The position numbers and the translations under genes were made by a program. Under the pieces are notes generated by a model. That model was not told where the DNA came from and made no database searches. It saw only the letters and a list, made by a program, of their open reading frames with translations. A stretch of 64,000 nt of DNA, taken from Mesorhizobium shangrilense. Its GTDB lineage: Bacteria > Pseudomonadota > Alphaproteobacteria > Rhizobiales > Rhizobiaceae. Positions 1-8,392 of the stretch are shown piece by piece; the first letter of the stretch is position 1; each line of letters starts with the position of its first letter. Location: NCBI RefSeq assembly GCF_040537815.1, contig NZ_JBEWSZ010000001.1, forward strand, positions 2,728,001-2,792,000, written 5' to 3'.

Positions 1-22
1 CCTTCAAGGTTCGGGGGGCGAC

Positions 23-748
23 ATGGCGACGAAAATTTCCGACTCCAAGGCTGGTGCCGGCCCCATGGGCGCAAAGGCAAAGCCATTGCCAAAGGTCTCG
101 GCGGACGGAAAAACCATCCGCGCACCGCTGACGCAGAACCCGCACGCCATCCGCGATACCCGTGAAAAAGTACTGGAGGTGGCGATTGGCCGCGAGGTGC
201 GGGCGTTCCGCAAGAAGCTCGGCATCACCGTCGCCGATCTGGCTGTCGCCACCGACATTTCGCTGGGCATGCTGTCGAAGATCGAGAACGGCATCACCTC
301 GCCGTCGCTGACCACCTTGCAGGCGCTGTCGCGAGCGCTCGGCGTTCCGGTCACCGCCTTCTTCCGCCGCTTCGAGGAGGAGCGCAGTGCCGTCTTCGTC
401 AAGGCTGGCGAAGGTCTCGATGTCGAGCGCCGCGGCACGCGCGCCGGCCACCAGTACAATCTGCTCGGCCATATCGGCTCCAACACCAGCGGTGTCGTCG
501 TCGAGCCGTATCTGATCACGCTGACCGAAGACTCGGATGTATTCCCGACCTTCCAGCATGAAGGCATGGAGTTCCTCTATATGCTGGAGGGCGAAGTCGT
601 TTACCGCCACGGCAACAACCTCTATCCGATGAAGCCGGGCGACAGCCTGTTCTTCGACGCCGATGCGCCGCACGGGCCGGAAGTGCTGACGCAACTGCCG
701 ATGCGCTATCTCTCGATCATCTGCTATCCGCAGAACAGCGCTGGGTGA
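23..748 (+). CDS. XRE-family transcriptional regulator with C-terminal cupin domain
   Basis: A 241-residue cytoplasmic DNA-binding regulator. Residues 55-115 form an XRE/Cro-type helix-turn-helix, with the SLGMLSKIENG recognition segment near 80-90. Residues 150-235 form a cupin that keeps likely metal-binding positions (H179, E183, H217), so a small ligand is probably sensed there. The first 45 residues are a poorly conserved, probably disordered extension. The ATG follows a purine-rich GGGGGG stretch 4-5 bases upstream. It sits at the edge of the methylated-amine island, so it is the natural candidate to control the island; that link is inferred from position only. Its own upstream region lies outside the window. 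Confidence 0.9.
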   Translation: MATKISDSKAGAGPMGAKAKPLPKVSADGKTIRAPLTQNPHAIRDTREKVLEVAIGREVRAFRKKLGITVADLAVATDISLGMLSKIENGITSPSLTTLQALSRALGVPVTAFFRRFEEERSAVFVKAGEGLDVERRGTRAGHQYNLLGHIGSNTSGVVVEPYLITLTEDSDVFPTFQHEGMEFLYMLEGEVVYRHGNNLYPMKPGDSLFFDADAPHGPEVLTQLPMRYLSIICYPQNSAG

Positions 749-760
749 CTGAGCTCGACG

Positions 761-887
761 AAGGCCCCCTCATCCGGTCGCTACGCTGCCACCTTCTCCC
801 CGTTGGGGAGAAGAGACTGGCGCTGGCGTTGACAATCTCTCTCCCCACGGGGAGAAGGTGGCCCGAAGGGCCGGATGAGGGGGCCTT
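761..887. repeat. Intergenic palindromic element (RIME-like), copy 1
   Basis: A 127-bp element with perfect 17-bp terminal inverted repeats at 761-777 and 871-887. Inner arms read CTTCTCCCC and GGGGAGAAG. It fills the gap between the XRE gene and the convergent demethylase gene and reaches exactly to the latter's TAA stop. Related palindromes lie at 17888-18033 and 52484-52617. The layout resembles rhizobial intergenic mosaic elements. The transcript would fold into a long hairpin and could terminate or stabilise both convergent messages. Confidence 0.75.
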
Positions 888-1927
888 TAGTCCGGCCCGA
901 ACCCCGGACTCGTCGCACTTCCATCATCCAGCTTCGACAGCCATTCCACCAGCGTCGGCCGATAACGCGTCAGGCCCTTGTAGTTGGCGAGCTCGTCGGG
1001 CAGGTCACGGATAACGCGATGCAGGCGCCGTGCCCATTTGGGCTGCGTCAACAGCTCGTCCATCTTGATCAGATAGCAACGGATCGGGAAGACGATGCCG
1101 TTCGAGCGTGGCAGCCGCCAGAAGCTCTGCAATTCGACGCGCAGATGGACCTTGTCGCCGACATTCTCGGGCGTCACCGTCGCCCGGTCCGGTCCCCATT
1201 TGTGATAATTTTCAGGGCTGGTGTCGAGGCGCGGATTGACGGTCATCGTCCAGTTCAGGCGCCGGGCCGGCTTGCCTTGCTGGATGTTGGTGAGGAATTT
1301 CAGGGCGCGTATGAAAATGCCCTTCTCATGCGCCAGCGGCACCGGCGCGTGCCACTCGAAGAAGTTCATGCCGATGTCGAAATCGAGCGACCAGTCGGCC
1401 TGTGTGGTGACCATGCCGGCATCCATCCACAGATTGCCGTCGCGCTGGTCGAGGATACAGAAATCCCCCTGGCTCTGCCGTGTGATGTATTCCATCGGCC
1501 CGTAAGGCAGCGTCGAGGTGTCGCCAAAGGTGAAGGTGTCGTCGATGCCAAGCGGCCGGTTGATCCAGCGCCAGCGATCGCCGTCGCGGGTCAGCGTGAA
1601 ATGCTCGGGATAGCCGAGCGACTGCTGCTCCATCAGGAGTTCCAGAAGGTCCCAGCCAGCCAAGGTCATGTGCGGCAGCGACTGGCAGCGCAGCGGATCC
1701 TCGGCCAGCACCAGCGCGCGGTCCTGCATCTCGGCGACATAATGCTCGTCGACGTCGATCAGGTTTTCCAGCACGCTGCCCTTCGGGCCGACGACATGCG
1801 GCTCGATGTTGACCGCGTACATGTAAGCGTCTTCGTGGAACGGAAACGGAAAACGCCGGATGTGCTCCGGGCTGTTCCTGAAGGTGAAGTCGTCGCGGAA
1901 TGTTTCCTTGCGAAAGGTGATTCCCAA
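887..1927 (-). CDS. Heme-dependent oxidative N-demethylase (DUF3445), dimethylamine monooxygenase catalytic subunit
   Basis: A 346-residue protein of the HODM alpha-subunit family (DUF3445, PF11927 type). Family members bind heme b in a PAS-like fold and oxidise secondary amines such as dimethylamine to methylamine plus formaldehyde. The full length shows family-typical stretches such as FPFHEDAYMYAVNIEPH near the N-terminus and a C-terminal NGIVFPIRCYLIKMDEL segment. It is the last gene of a four-gene leftward operon with its reductase, a DmmA-family protein and a folate-binding partner, which is the arrangement of characterised dimethylamine monooxygenases. The gap to the reductase stop is only 9 bp. 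Dimethylamine as substrate is inferred from the operon. Confidence 0.88.
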   Translation of the reverse strand: MGITFRKETFRDDFTFRNSPEHIRRFPFPFHEDAYMYAVNIEPHVVGPKGSVLENLIDVDEHYVAEMQDRALVLAEDPLRCQSLPHMTLAGWDLLELLMEQQSLGYPEHFTLTRDGDRWRWINRPLGIDDTFTFGDTSTLPYGPMEYITRQSQGDFCILDQRDGNLWMDAGMVTTQADWSLDFDIGMNFFEWHAPVPLAHEKGIFIRALKFLTNIQQGKPARRLNWTMTVNPRLDTSPENYHKWGPDRATVTPENVGDKVHLRVELQSFWRLPRSNGIVFPIRCYLIKMDELLTQPKWARRLHRVIRDLPDELANYKGLTRYRPTLVEWLSKLDDGSATSPGFGPD

Positions 1928-1936
1928 GCTCGCCTC

Positions 1937-2902
1937 CTATCTTTCCAAGACCAGCGATTTGCCCTCGAAGCGCGACACGCACGGCATGATCTTGCAGCCG
2001 GAACGGTGGTCTTCCTCGCTCAGCCAGTGGTCATTGTGGATGAACTTGCCGTCATGGGAGATGACGTTGGTTTCGCACTGGCCGCAGACGCCGCCACGGC
2101 AGAGATACGGCGGATCGACACCGGCCGCCTCGATCGCCTCGAGCAGGCTCTGCTGCTCATCGACCCTGATCGTCTTGCCGCTGACGGCAAGCGTCACATC
2201 GAATGGCAGTCCCGGCTGAGGCGCCGCGAAATGCTCGAAATGCACGGTCTCTGGCGGCCAGCCCAAGGCTGCCGCGCGGTCGCGCACCCAATTGATCATG
2301 CCGGCCGGACCACAGACATAGAGATGCGTGCCGAGCGGCTGCGTCGACAGCAGGCGATCAAGTTCGATGCGCTCCTCACGATCGTCGTGATACAGCCTGA
2401 TCCGGCGGTCGTAGCGCTCCCGCAGCACATCGGCATAGGTGCCGAGCGAGGCGGTGCGGCAGGTGTAGTGCAGTTCGAAGTTGCCGCCTTCCGCCGCCAG
2501 TTGCGCGGTCTGCGCCATGAACGGGGTGATGCCGATGCCGCCGGCCAACATCAGATGCTTTTTGGCGCGCAGGTCGAGCGAAAACAAATTGACCGGATAG
2601 CTGATCACCATCTCCAGCCCAGGGCGGACATTCCGGTGCATGAACAGCGAGCCGCCGCGACCGACATCGTCGCGACGCACGCTGATGGTGTACTCGCTGG
2701 TATCGAGTGGCGAGCCCATCAGCGAATAGGGATTGAGCCGGGTGCGCCCACCGTCACGCATCTCGACCACGACATGGGCGCCGCCGGAGAAAGTCGGCAG
2801 AAGCTCACCATCGCGCCGGCGGAAATGGAAGCGGGTAACGAGGTCGTTGACCGGAACGACGTCGCTGACCACGACATCGAGCTTGGTGGTGCCGGTGCTC
2901 AT
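1937..2902 (-). CDS. Ferredoxin-type flavin reductase subunit of dimethylamine monooxygenase
   Basis: A 321-residue reductase of the phthalate dioxygenase reductase/VanB class. It has an N-terminal flavin barrel with RLNPYSL (55-61), a nucleotide-binding domain with GGIGITP (121-127) and CGPAGM (197-202), and a C-terminal plant-type [2Fe-2S] ferredoxin with C268, C273, C276 and a distal Cys (C303 or C308). It should pass electrons from NAD(P)H to the heme demethylase encoded next. The frame stays open upstream, but the ATG at 2902 overlaps the stop of the preceding gene by 4 bp (ATGA), which indicates translational coupling and fixes the start. Confidence 0.9.
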   Translation of the reverse strand: MSTGTTKLDVVVSDVVPVNDLVTRFHFRRRDGELLPTFSGGAHVVVEMRDGGRTRLNPYSLMGSPLDTSEYTISVRRDDVGRGGSLFMHRNVRPGLEMVISYPVNLFSLDLRAKKHLMLAGGIGITPFMAQTAQLAAEGGNFELHYTCRTASLGTYADVLRERYDRRIRLYHDDREERIELDRLLSTQPLGTHLYVCGPAGMINWVRDRAAALGWPPETVHFEHFAAPQPGLPFDVTLAVSGKTIRVDEQQSLLEAIEAAGVDPPYLCRGGVCGQCETNVISHDGKFIHNDHWLSEEDHRSGCKIMPCVSRFEGKSLVLER

Positions 2903-3495
2903 GGGAAGGCCTCCTCGATCGGAGGGATTTCGCTGCGGTCCTCGGCGTTGATGCAGACGCCCTGGAAGGCCGCGATGCGCCTGGAATAGTGATCGCGCAC
3001 CAGAAGCAGCAGCCCGCAATGGGCGCAGGTCGCCGGCTGCGTCGTCACGTTTTCGGTGATGCCCTTGCAGTGGACGCATTGCATGCGACGTGCCAGCGAG
3101 CCGCGATGCTCGGTCTGGATCGAGGTGTGGTCGATGCCGGCTTCAAGCGCTGCCTGCATGGCTTGGCCAATCAATCCCTCGGTGCCCGAGAGATAGACGC
3201 GCAGACCCATATGCGCGTTGGCCAGCGTTTGCTTCAACCTTGGCAAGGCGCTTGCGAAGGTATGACCCTGGTAGAACTGAGCCGGCTTGAGCGCTTCGAG
3301 CGTCGCGACATGCTTGCCGTCATGGCCGGGGATGAAGATGACATGGGCATCGCTGAAGAAGCCGGCGGGCGCTCCGGCAGCCATATCGGATATTGCCAGC
3401 GCGCCTTCCGCATCGGCCACGAAAAGATGGTGTTTGCCGGGCTGCGGAGAAAGCGTTCCGTAGACGGGCCGGCTGATGATGCTTTTGGCTGCCAT
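2899..3495 (-). CDS. DmmA-family subunit of dimethylamine monooxygenase
   Basis: A 198-residue protein resembling the family annotated as dimethylamine monooxygenase subunit DmmA. It has an N-terminal alpha/beta region containing FIPGHDGKHVATLEAL (about 54-69), which recalls a nucleotide- or flavin-binding fold. A C-terminal zinc-ribbon or rubredoxin-like knuckle uses two CxxC pairs (C140/C143 and C157/C160). Its precise job in the complex is unknown; electron relay or assembly would fit the cysteines. It overlaps the reductase gene by 4 bp and follows the GcvT-like gene by 41 bp, so all four genes are probably co-transcribed. Confidence 0.82.
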   Translation of the reverse strand: MAAKSIISRPVYGTLSPQPGKHHLFVADAEGALAISDMAAGAPAGFFSDAHVIFIPGHDGKHVATLEALKPAQFYQGHTFASALPRLKQTLANAHMGLRVYLSGTEGLIGQAMQAALEAGIDHTSIQTEHRGSLARRMQCVHCKGITENVTTQPATCAHCGLLLLVRDHYSRRIAAFQGVCINAEDRSEIPPIEEAFP

Positions 3496-3536
3496 TTAAG
3501 TCTTCGTGCCTCGAACCCCTCGCTGTTGACTATGCC

Positions 3537-4670
3537 TCAGCCTTTCGCCGTGCGCTTGGTCTTCTTGGGATCGTCGAAGGGAAGCGGCTGCGCGGTCGCC
3601 TTGATGGCGCCGCTCTTGTTGCGGATTTCGAGCTTGGTGTCCTTGACCGCGCAATCGACATCGAGGCGAGCGATGCCCATCGATTTCTTGACCAGCGGCG
3701 AATACATCGCGCAGGTCACCACGCCGACTTGTCTGCCGTCGCGATAGACCGGCGCGCCCTCGTCGGCCGGCTCCTTGCCGTCGAGCAGCACGCCAAAGAT
3801 CTTGAAGCGCTCCTTGCCCTTGAGGCGGTAGTGTTCCTCGGCGCCGCGGAAGCCGGTCTTGCCGGGGCTGACGGTGAAGTCGAGGCCAAGTTCCCACAAC
3901 GTGTCGCCGGGGCCTTCGTTCTTGAACGGGTATTTTTGTGAATTGTCGTAGGGATAGAACAGCAGGTAGCTTTCGACACGCAGCATATCGAGCGTAGTGA
4001 AGCGGCACGGAATGATGCCGGCGCTCTTGCCCTCGTCGAGGATCCTGTCCCAGATCGTGCCGGCATCCTGGCCGCGGCAGAAGATTTCATAACCGCGCTC
4101 GCCGGTGTAGCCGGTGCGCGAGATCATCACTGGAAAGCCGAAGAGCTGTGTCTGCATGTGATGGAAATAGTTGAGGTCGCGGATGCCCGGCACATGCTTG
4201 GCCAGATAGTCGACGGCGGTTGGACCCTGCAGCGAAAGGTCGTGAAGATTGTCGTCGAAGCGCAATGAGACATCACGCCCGACGGAAGCGCGCTGCAACT
4301 CCTCATGGCCCGTACCCGAGCCGTGCACCACCATCCAGGCATTCGGCCCGGTGCGGTAGAGAATGCAGTCGTCGGTGAATTTTCCCGCCTCGTTCAGCAT
4401 GCAGGCATAGGCCGACTTGCCAGGATAGATCTTTTCGACATCACGCGTGGTGGCGAGATCGATGAGGTGCGAGGCGTGCGACCCGGTGATGTGAACCTTC
4501 TTGAGGCCCGACACATCCATCAGCCCGGCCTTGTTACGGATGGCCATGTACTCTTCGTCAGCGTCCTTGTCGTAGGTCCAGGCGGTTCCCATACCGCTCC
4601 AGTCTTCGAGTTTCGAACCGAGCGCGCGGTGGCGGTCCGCCAGGGTCGAAAATCTCCAGGATGCCGTCAT
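3537..4670 (-). CDS. GcvT-like tetrahydrofolate-binding aminomethyltransferase, first gene of the dimethylamine monooxygenase operon
   Basis: A 377-residue member of the GcvT/DmdA folate-binding family, full length. Family features include YKG-like N-terminal contacts, the SLQGPTAVDYLAKH segment, the folate-pocket motif SRTGYTGERGYEIF, and a C-terminal barrel with GVVTCAMYSPLVKKSMGIA. It probably captures the formaldehyde released from dimethylamine as 5,10-methylene-tetrahydrofolate. The start is the ATG at 4670 because GGAGG lies 8 bases upstream; the frame continues to 4805 without support. It is transcribed leftward from the divergent region at 4671-4958. A comparable gene (dmmD) accompanies dmm genes in marine Rhodobacteraceae. 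Confidence 0.87.
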   Translation of the reverse strand: MTASWRFSTLADRHRALGSKLEDWSGMGTAWTYDKDADEEYMAIRNKAGLMDVSGLKKVHITGSHASHLIDLATTRDVEKIYPGKSAYACMLNEAGKFTDDCILYRTGPNAWMVVHGSGTGHEELQRASVGRDVSLRFDDNLHDLSLQGPTAVDYLAKHVPGIRDLNYFHHMQTQLFGFPVMISRTGYTGERGYEIFCRGQDAGTIWDRILDEGKSAGIIPCRFTTLDMLRVESYLLFYPYDNSQKYPFKNEGPGDTLWELGLDFTVSPGKTGFRGAEEHYRLKGKERFKIFGVLLDGKEPADEGAPVYRDGRQVGVVTCAMYSPLVKKSMGIARLDVDCAVKDTKLEIRNKSGAIKATAQPLPFDDPKKTKRTAKG

Positions 4671-4958
4671 CCAATCGTCCTCCGTTTTCGAAAATCTTTT
4701 GCTGTTCCCTGCTCCCTGCTCAGAGGCGAGAGCGTTGGGCGAATATTGAACGCAAACGTTGGGACGCTGCAATACCCATAAGCAATTAATTTCATTGTCA
4801 GGCAAAATCGGTTCCGCGGAACAAATGGTTTACCCAACGTAAAATCGGCTTGACAATTCCGGAATTCGGCCTGAGTTTATGAAAAAAATTTCACTCTCTT
4901 GAAAGAGAGCGACATGCGGTGGATTCGGAACCGGATGTCGGAAAAAGGGGAAAAGCCG
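4671..4958. promoter_or_regulatory. Divergent control region between the dimethylamine monooxygenase operon and the N-methylglutamate operon
   Basis: This 288-bp gap separates two divergent operons. It has two perfect 12-bp palindromes, GTTCCGCGGAAC at 4811-4822 and AATTCCGGAATT at 4855-4866, which share TTCC/GGAA half-sites. A TTGACA hexamer at 4850-4855 overlaps the second and could be a rightward -35 box. Further down, TTTCA-CTCTCT-TGAAA forms a short inverted repeat near 4889-4904. These are plausible operators, perhaps for the XRE-cupin regulator, but no binding data support that. Confidence 0.5.
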
Positions 4959-5246
4959 ATGTCAAACCTGCAGCAGCGCATCGAGGCGCTGTATCGTTCC
5001 GACGTGCGCGGATCCGTGCTCCTGATCGTCTGCCTGTGGGCGACGATCCTCTTCGTCCTCTTCATGACATGGCCGTACATCCCGGACAGCGGCATCAAAG
5101 CCGTCGTCGCGATTGCCGCCACAGCCGTGCTGATCTTCAACACGGCTGCCATCCTGGCGATGGTCAACCACTACAAGGAAGACAAGGACTTCATCTACGG
5201 GCTCGACATCAAGAACGCCGACGCGTTCCGCAACCGCAAGTCCTGA
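4959..5246 (+). CDS. Small membrane protein of unknown function (2 TM), methylamine operon
   Basis: A 95-residue protein not recognised as a named family. A short hydrophilic N-terminus is followed by two hydrophobic segments (about 18-38 and 49-71) with a Pro-rich turn, then a charged tail (NHYKEDKDF). The ATG at 4959 was chosen because AAAGGGG lies 8 bases upstream; an in-frame upstream ATG gives an extra 20 charged residues with no family support. It is the first gene of a rightward run: 12 bp to the next small membrane gene, then a 53-residue membrane peptide and an APC permease. This suggests a permease accessory role. Confidence 0.75.
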   Translation: MSNLQQRIEALYRSDVRGSVLLIVCLWATILFVLFMTWPYIPDSGIKAVVAIAATAVLIFNTAAILAMVNHYKEDKDFIYGLDIKNADAFRNRKS

Positions 5247-5258
5247 GGGGTACACCGC

Positions 5259-5636
5259 ATGTCCCGCTACACGCCGCCGGAGCAGAGCAAGACCGGGCAG
5301 ATTTTCGATATCGTCGTTGTCGTGGTCGCCATTTTCGTGGCGCTGTGGCTGCCGCTGAAGCTCGGCCTCGCCGGGGCCGCGAAATCCATCGACGCGCTCG
5401 ACGCCAAGACCTGGGAAGCGCTGGGCCAGAACCCGACCATGGTCTCGATCTGGGAAAGGCTCGGCTACACGCCGGAGACAGCGCATGACATCATCCAGAA
5501 CCGTTTCCACTACGTGATCGACTGGCCGACACTGCTCATCATGGCGGTCGTGCTCATCGGCTACTTCGTATTCCTGTTCCGCGCATCCGATCGCGAATAT
5601 CGCGACGTCATCAACGAAAAGTTCGACGACAAGTAA
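5259..5636 (+). CDS. Small membrane protein of unknown function (2 TM), methylamine operon
   Basis: A 125-residue protein with one hydrophobic segment at about 17-38 and another at about 88-110, separated by a 50-residue loop rich in Ala, Asp and Trp, and a charged C-terminal tail (SDREYRDVINEKFDDK). Both ends would face the same side of the membrane. Family not recognised. It is 12 bp downstream of the 95-residue membrane protein and 33 bp upstream of the 53-residue one. The stop is followed by a short near-repeat of the last codons (GTTCGACGACA..GTAAT at 5639-5654), a minor local duplication. Confidence 0.77.
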   Translation: MSRYTPPEQSKTGQIFDIVVVVVAIFVALWLPLKLGLAGAAKSIDALDAKTWEALGQNPTMVSIWERLGYTPETAHDIIQNRFHYVIDWPTLLIMAVVLIGYFVFLFRASDREYRDVINEKFDDK

Positions 5637-5669
5637 TAGTTCGACGACAGGTAATCTGGGGACAAGATC

Positions 5670-5831
5670 ATGTGGGTCGCACTCTCTTACGCTTGCTGGG
5701 GCATCTCGGTCGTTCTCGCACTGTGGATGCTCTACGACTGGTTCAAGGTCGACACGACCTATTCCGAACAGGTTCTGACCTCGTCGCGTGAGGGCGAACT
5801 TGAAGCCGCTTCCGAAAAACACCGGATTTGA
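5670..5831 (+). CDS. 53-residue single-pass membrane peptide, methylamine operon
   Basis: An ATG at 5670 opens a 53-codon frame ending with TGA at 5831. The first 22 residues are hydrophobic and Trp/Leu-rich (MWVALSYACWGISVVL...), so a single membrane helix is expected, followed by an acidic tail. The ATG is preceded by CTGGGGACAAG, a usable ribosome-binding site, and the frame ends 14 bp before the permease start. With the two membrane genes upstream it makes a trio in front of the permease. Its function is unknown. The coding call rests on RBS, spacing and composition. Confidence 0.6.
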   Translation: MWVALSYACWGISVVLALWMLYDWFKVDTTYSEQVLTSSREGELEAASEKHRI

Positions 5832-5845
5832 GTGAGGACTGAACA

Positions 5846-7249
5846 ATGACGGTCGCGGTCGAAACTGCGGAAACGACAATACACGGCGACAGGGTTTCGC
5901 TGCTTCGGGTGCTCGGTCCCGCCCATGTCTGGGCGCTCGGCGTCGGCATCGTGCTGGTCGGCGAATTCACCGGCTGGAATTTCTCCGCCGACAAGGGCGG
6001 CGCGCTGGCGGCCCTTATCGTGTGCTGGGTCGTCGGCCTGCTCTACACATCCGTTGCGATGATCGATTCCGAGGTCACGTCGACCGTTGCCGCCGCGGGC
6101 GGCCAATACGCCCAGGCCAAGCACATTGTCGGCCCGCTGATGGCGTTCAACGTCGCCCTGTTCCTGGTCTTCGCCTACACGATGCTGGAAGTGTCCGACG
6201 CCATCCTGCTTGGCGACACGATCGTCGCCAAGGCGGGGATCGACGGGCTCACCCACAATTCCTTTATCGCCGCCACCATCGTGGTGCTGGCGTGGTTGAA
6301 TTATCGCGGCGTGTTGATGACGCTCAACGTCAACTTCGTCATCACCGCGATCGCCTATGTCTCCATCCTCATCCTGTTCTTCTCGGTCAGTCCGTGGACG
6401 CAGGGCGCGGTGCTGAAGCTCAACGAACTGGTGACACCGGGCAACGCCCTGCCCTATGGCTGGATCGGTGTCATCGCGGCCTTCCAGTTCGGCATCTGGT
6501 ACTATCTTGGCATCGAAGGCACGACGCAGGCCGCAGAGGAAGTGCGCTCGCCGGCACGCTCGCTACCCTACGGCACCATGGCCGGCATGATCACGCTGCT
6601 CATCGCCGCTGCCATGACCTGGTATGTCTGCGCATCGCTGATGCCATGGGAATATCTCGGCATCACCCCTTATCCGCTTTGGGACGCGGGCAAGCTGACC
6701 GGCAGCCCGCTGCTCGAAAACCTCCTGTTCGTCGCGACACTGCTTGCCGCCATCGCCTCCGCCAATGGCTGCATCAATGACGCGGCACGCGCCTGGTTCT
6801 CGCTTGGCCGCGACCGCTATCTGCCGAGCTGGTTCTCAGCCGTGCATCCCAAATACCGTACGCCCTACCGCTCGATCCTGTTCCTGCTGCCGATAGCGCT
6901 CGCCTTCGCCTTCATCGCCGACCTCAACCAGGCGATTACCTTCTCGATCCTGTCAGGCGTGCTGCAATACACTTTCATGAGCATCAACATCATGATGTTC
7001 CGCAGGAAGTGGCCGCTCGGCACGATCCGCCGGGGCTATACACACCCCTTCCACCCAATCCCGGCCATCGTTCTGTTCTGCCTGTGCGTAGTCACTTTCT
7101 TTGCCATCTTCCTCGGCTTCGGCTCGCAGCTGATCGCCATGATCGCGTTCTACTTCCTGATTTCGCTGTGGTTCCATTTCTACCGCTACAAATTCGTACG
7201 CCGTGGCGACCAGTTCTCCATGCCATGGCCGAAACCGCAGGGATATTGA
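5846..7249 (+). CDS. APC-superfamily amino acid/amine permease
   Basis: A 467-residue integral membrane protein with about 12 hydrophobic segments, of the amino acid-polyamine-organocation superfamily. The N-terminal helix region carries the glycine-rich GVGIVLVGEFTGWN segment (about 33-46), which in this superfamily breaks TM1 and binds the amine or carboxyl group of the substrate. A conserved YYLGIEGTTQAAEEVRSP loop lies near 213-230. It is placed between small membrane genes and the N-methylglutamate pathway. The cargo could be a methylated amine, N-methylglutamate or gamma-glutamylmethylamide; sequence alone cannot decide. A second, different APC permease closes the island at 20765-22474. 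Confidence 0.85.
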   Translation: MTVAVETAETTIHGDRVSLLRVLGPAHVWALGVGIVLVGEFTGWNFSADKGGALAALIVCWVVGLLYTSVAMIDSEVTSTVAAAGGQYAQAKHIVGPLMAFNVALFLVFAYTMLEVSDAILLGDTIVAKAGIDGLTHNSFIAATIVVLAWLNYRGVLMTLNVNFVITAIAYVSILILFFSVSPWTQGAVLKLNELVTPGNALPYGWIGVIAAFQFGIWYYLGIEGTTQAAEEVRSPARSLPYGTMAGMITLLIAAAMTWYVCASLMPWEYLGITPYPLWDAGKLTGSPLLENLLFVATLLAAIASANGCINDAARAWFSLGRDRYLPSWFSAVHPKYRTPYRSILFLLPIALAFAFIADLNQAITFSILSGVLQYTFMSINIMMFRRKWPLGTIRRGYTHPFHPIPAIVLFCLCVVTFFAIFLGFGSQLIAMIAFYFLISLWFHFYRYKFVRRGDQFSMPWPKPQGY

Positions 7250-7294
7250 CGGAAGAAAGCTCGCCTGGATCATGGGCGGGGATGGCATGACAAG

Positions 7295-7984
7295 GTGTCC
7301 GAGGTGACGTCGGTACTGATCGCCGGGGCGATTGCCTTGGCTCTCGTTCTCCACCTGGCGTGGCTGGCACGCACCAGCCGCGACAGGGCCTCGGCTGTGC
7401 TCGCCGTCGAGCAAGCCAGCATTCGTGCCGTGATTGCCGATGCAGCGGATGTTTCGGACGGCACGGCTGGTATCATCACCTGGGAAGGCTCATGGAACGG
7501 TCGGCGCGTTCAGGTTCGGACCATCGTCGATACGCTGGCGACGCGAAAACTCCCGGCACGCTGGCTCAGCGTTTCGATCATCGAGCAGGTCGCCATTCCA
7601 GCCACTTTCGACATGATGATGCGGCCCGGGTCGCCGACGACATTCTCCAATTTCGACCACCTTGAACACACCTTGCCGAAGGCTCTGGGATTTCCAGCCG
7701 AGGCGGTGTTGCGGACAGACCACCGGGGCGCGCGCCTTCCGCAGAACATCATCGCCTGCCATCTGGAGGTCTTTTCCGAAGGGCGCGCCAAGGAACTGCT
7801 GATCGCACCCAAGGGCGTCCGGATCGTCTGGCTCCTGGCCGAGGCGCAACGCGCCCGCTACGGCGTGTTCCGGCAGGCCGAATTCGGCGGTGCGACGCTT
7901 GATCCAGCGCTGATCGAAAGATTGCTCAATTCCGCATCGGCGCTTCGCGACGCCATCAACCGTGCTGAAAGGCGGGTCGCATGA
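7295..7984 (+). CDS. Hypothetical membrane-anchored protein, methylamine operon
   Basis: A 229-residue protein, family not recognised. One N-terminal hydrophobic segment (about 6-24) would act as an uncleaved anchor; the remaining 200 residues are soluble, mixed alpha/beta. The start is a GTG at 7295 (AAGG just upstream); a second GTG at 7304 is possible. It begins 46 bp after the permease and overlaps the next gene by 4 bp (ATGA), so it belongs to the same operon. An accessory role in transport or in assembly of the oxidative enzymes is possible but unsupported. Confidence 0.72.
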   Translation: MSEVTSVLIAGAIALALVLHLAWLARTSRDRASAVLAVEQASIRAVIADAADVSDGTAGIITWEGSWNGRRVQVRTIVDTLATRKLPARWLSVSIIEQVAIPATFDMMMRPGSPTTFSNFDHLEHTLPKALGFPAEAVLRTDHRGARLPQNIIACHLEVFSEGRAKELLIAPKGVRIVWLLAEAQRARYGVFRQAEFGGATLDPALIERLLNSASALRDAINRAERRVA

Positions 7985-8310
7985 CGACCACAACCAACGC
8001 GCCCGCTCCGCCGAATCCGTATCTGGTTCTCGGTGCGGCAATCGCCCTGCCGGCAAGCGGACACGTCATTCTCGGCGTGCCGGTGCGCGGCCTGCAGTTC
8101 ATTTTCTTCATGGTGATCCTGGCATGGATCACCGCCAAGATCGCACCGCCGGACGCCAGCTTCGTCGGCCGTCATGCGGGCGGTTTTCTGATCTACGCGC
8201 TGTCGATCCTCGACGCCTACAAGATGGCGCGTGTCCGCATCGCCCAATGGGTTCACAGTGCACGCCACGGGGGCGATACTGCCGCCAGCAGTGCACAGCC
8301 CGACATATAA
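7981..8310 (+). CDS. Hypothetical small membrane protein, methylamine operon
   Basis: A 109-residue protein. Residues 1-12 are Thr/Pro/Ala-rich and cytosolic-looking. Hydrophobic stretches at about 14-30, 36-55 and 66-76 suggest two to three membrane passes, with a basic C-terminal tail. Family not recognised. The ATG overlaps the preceding stop (ATGA), which indicates translational coupling with the 229-residue protein. An 82-bp gap with an A/T-rich tract (about 8318-8329) follows before mgsA and may hold a secondary promoter. Confidence 0.7.
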   Translation: MTTTTNAPAPPNPYLVLGAAIALPASGHVILGVPVRGLQFIFFMVILAWITAKIAPPDASFVGRHAGGFLIYALSILDAYKMARVRIAQWVHSARHGGDTAASSAQPDI

Positions 8311-8392
8311 CTACAGGAAAATTTTTTTCATGCCAATTGAATTCCTGGGGCGCATTCGATACATCTCCAGAGAACAAAGGTCGGAGGCTGAC

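Noticed and set aside
875..2989. Long rightward open frame (704 codons) across the dimethylamine monooxygenase genes
   Set aside because: It runs antisense to three genes with clear families; its translation has shadow composition (Arg/His/Asp-rich), with no RBS or family.
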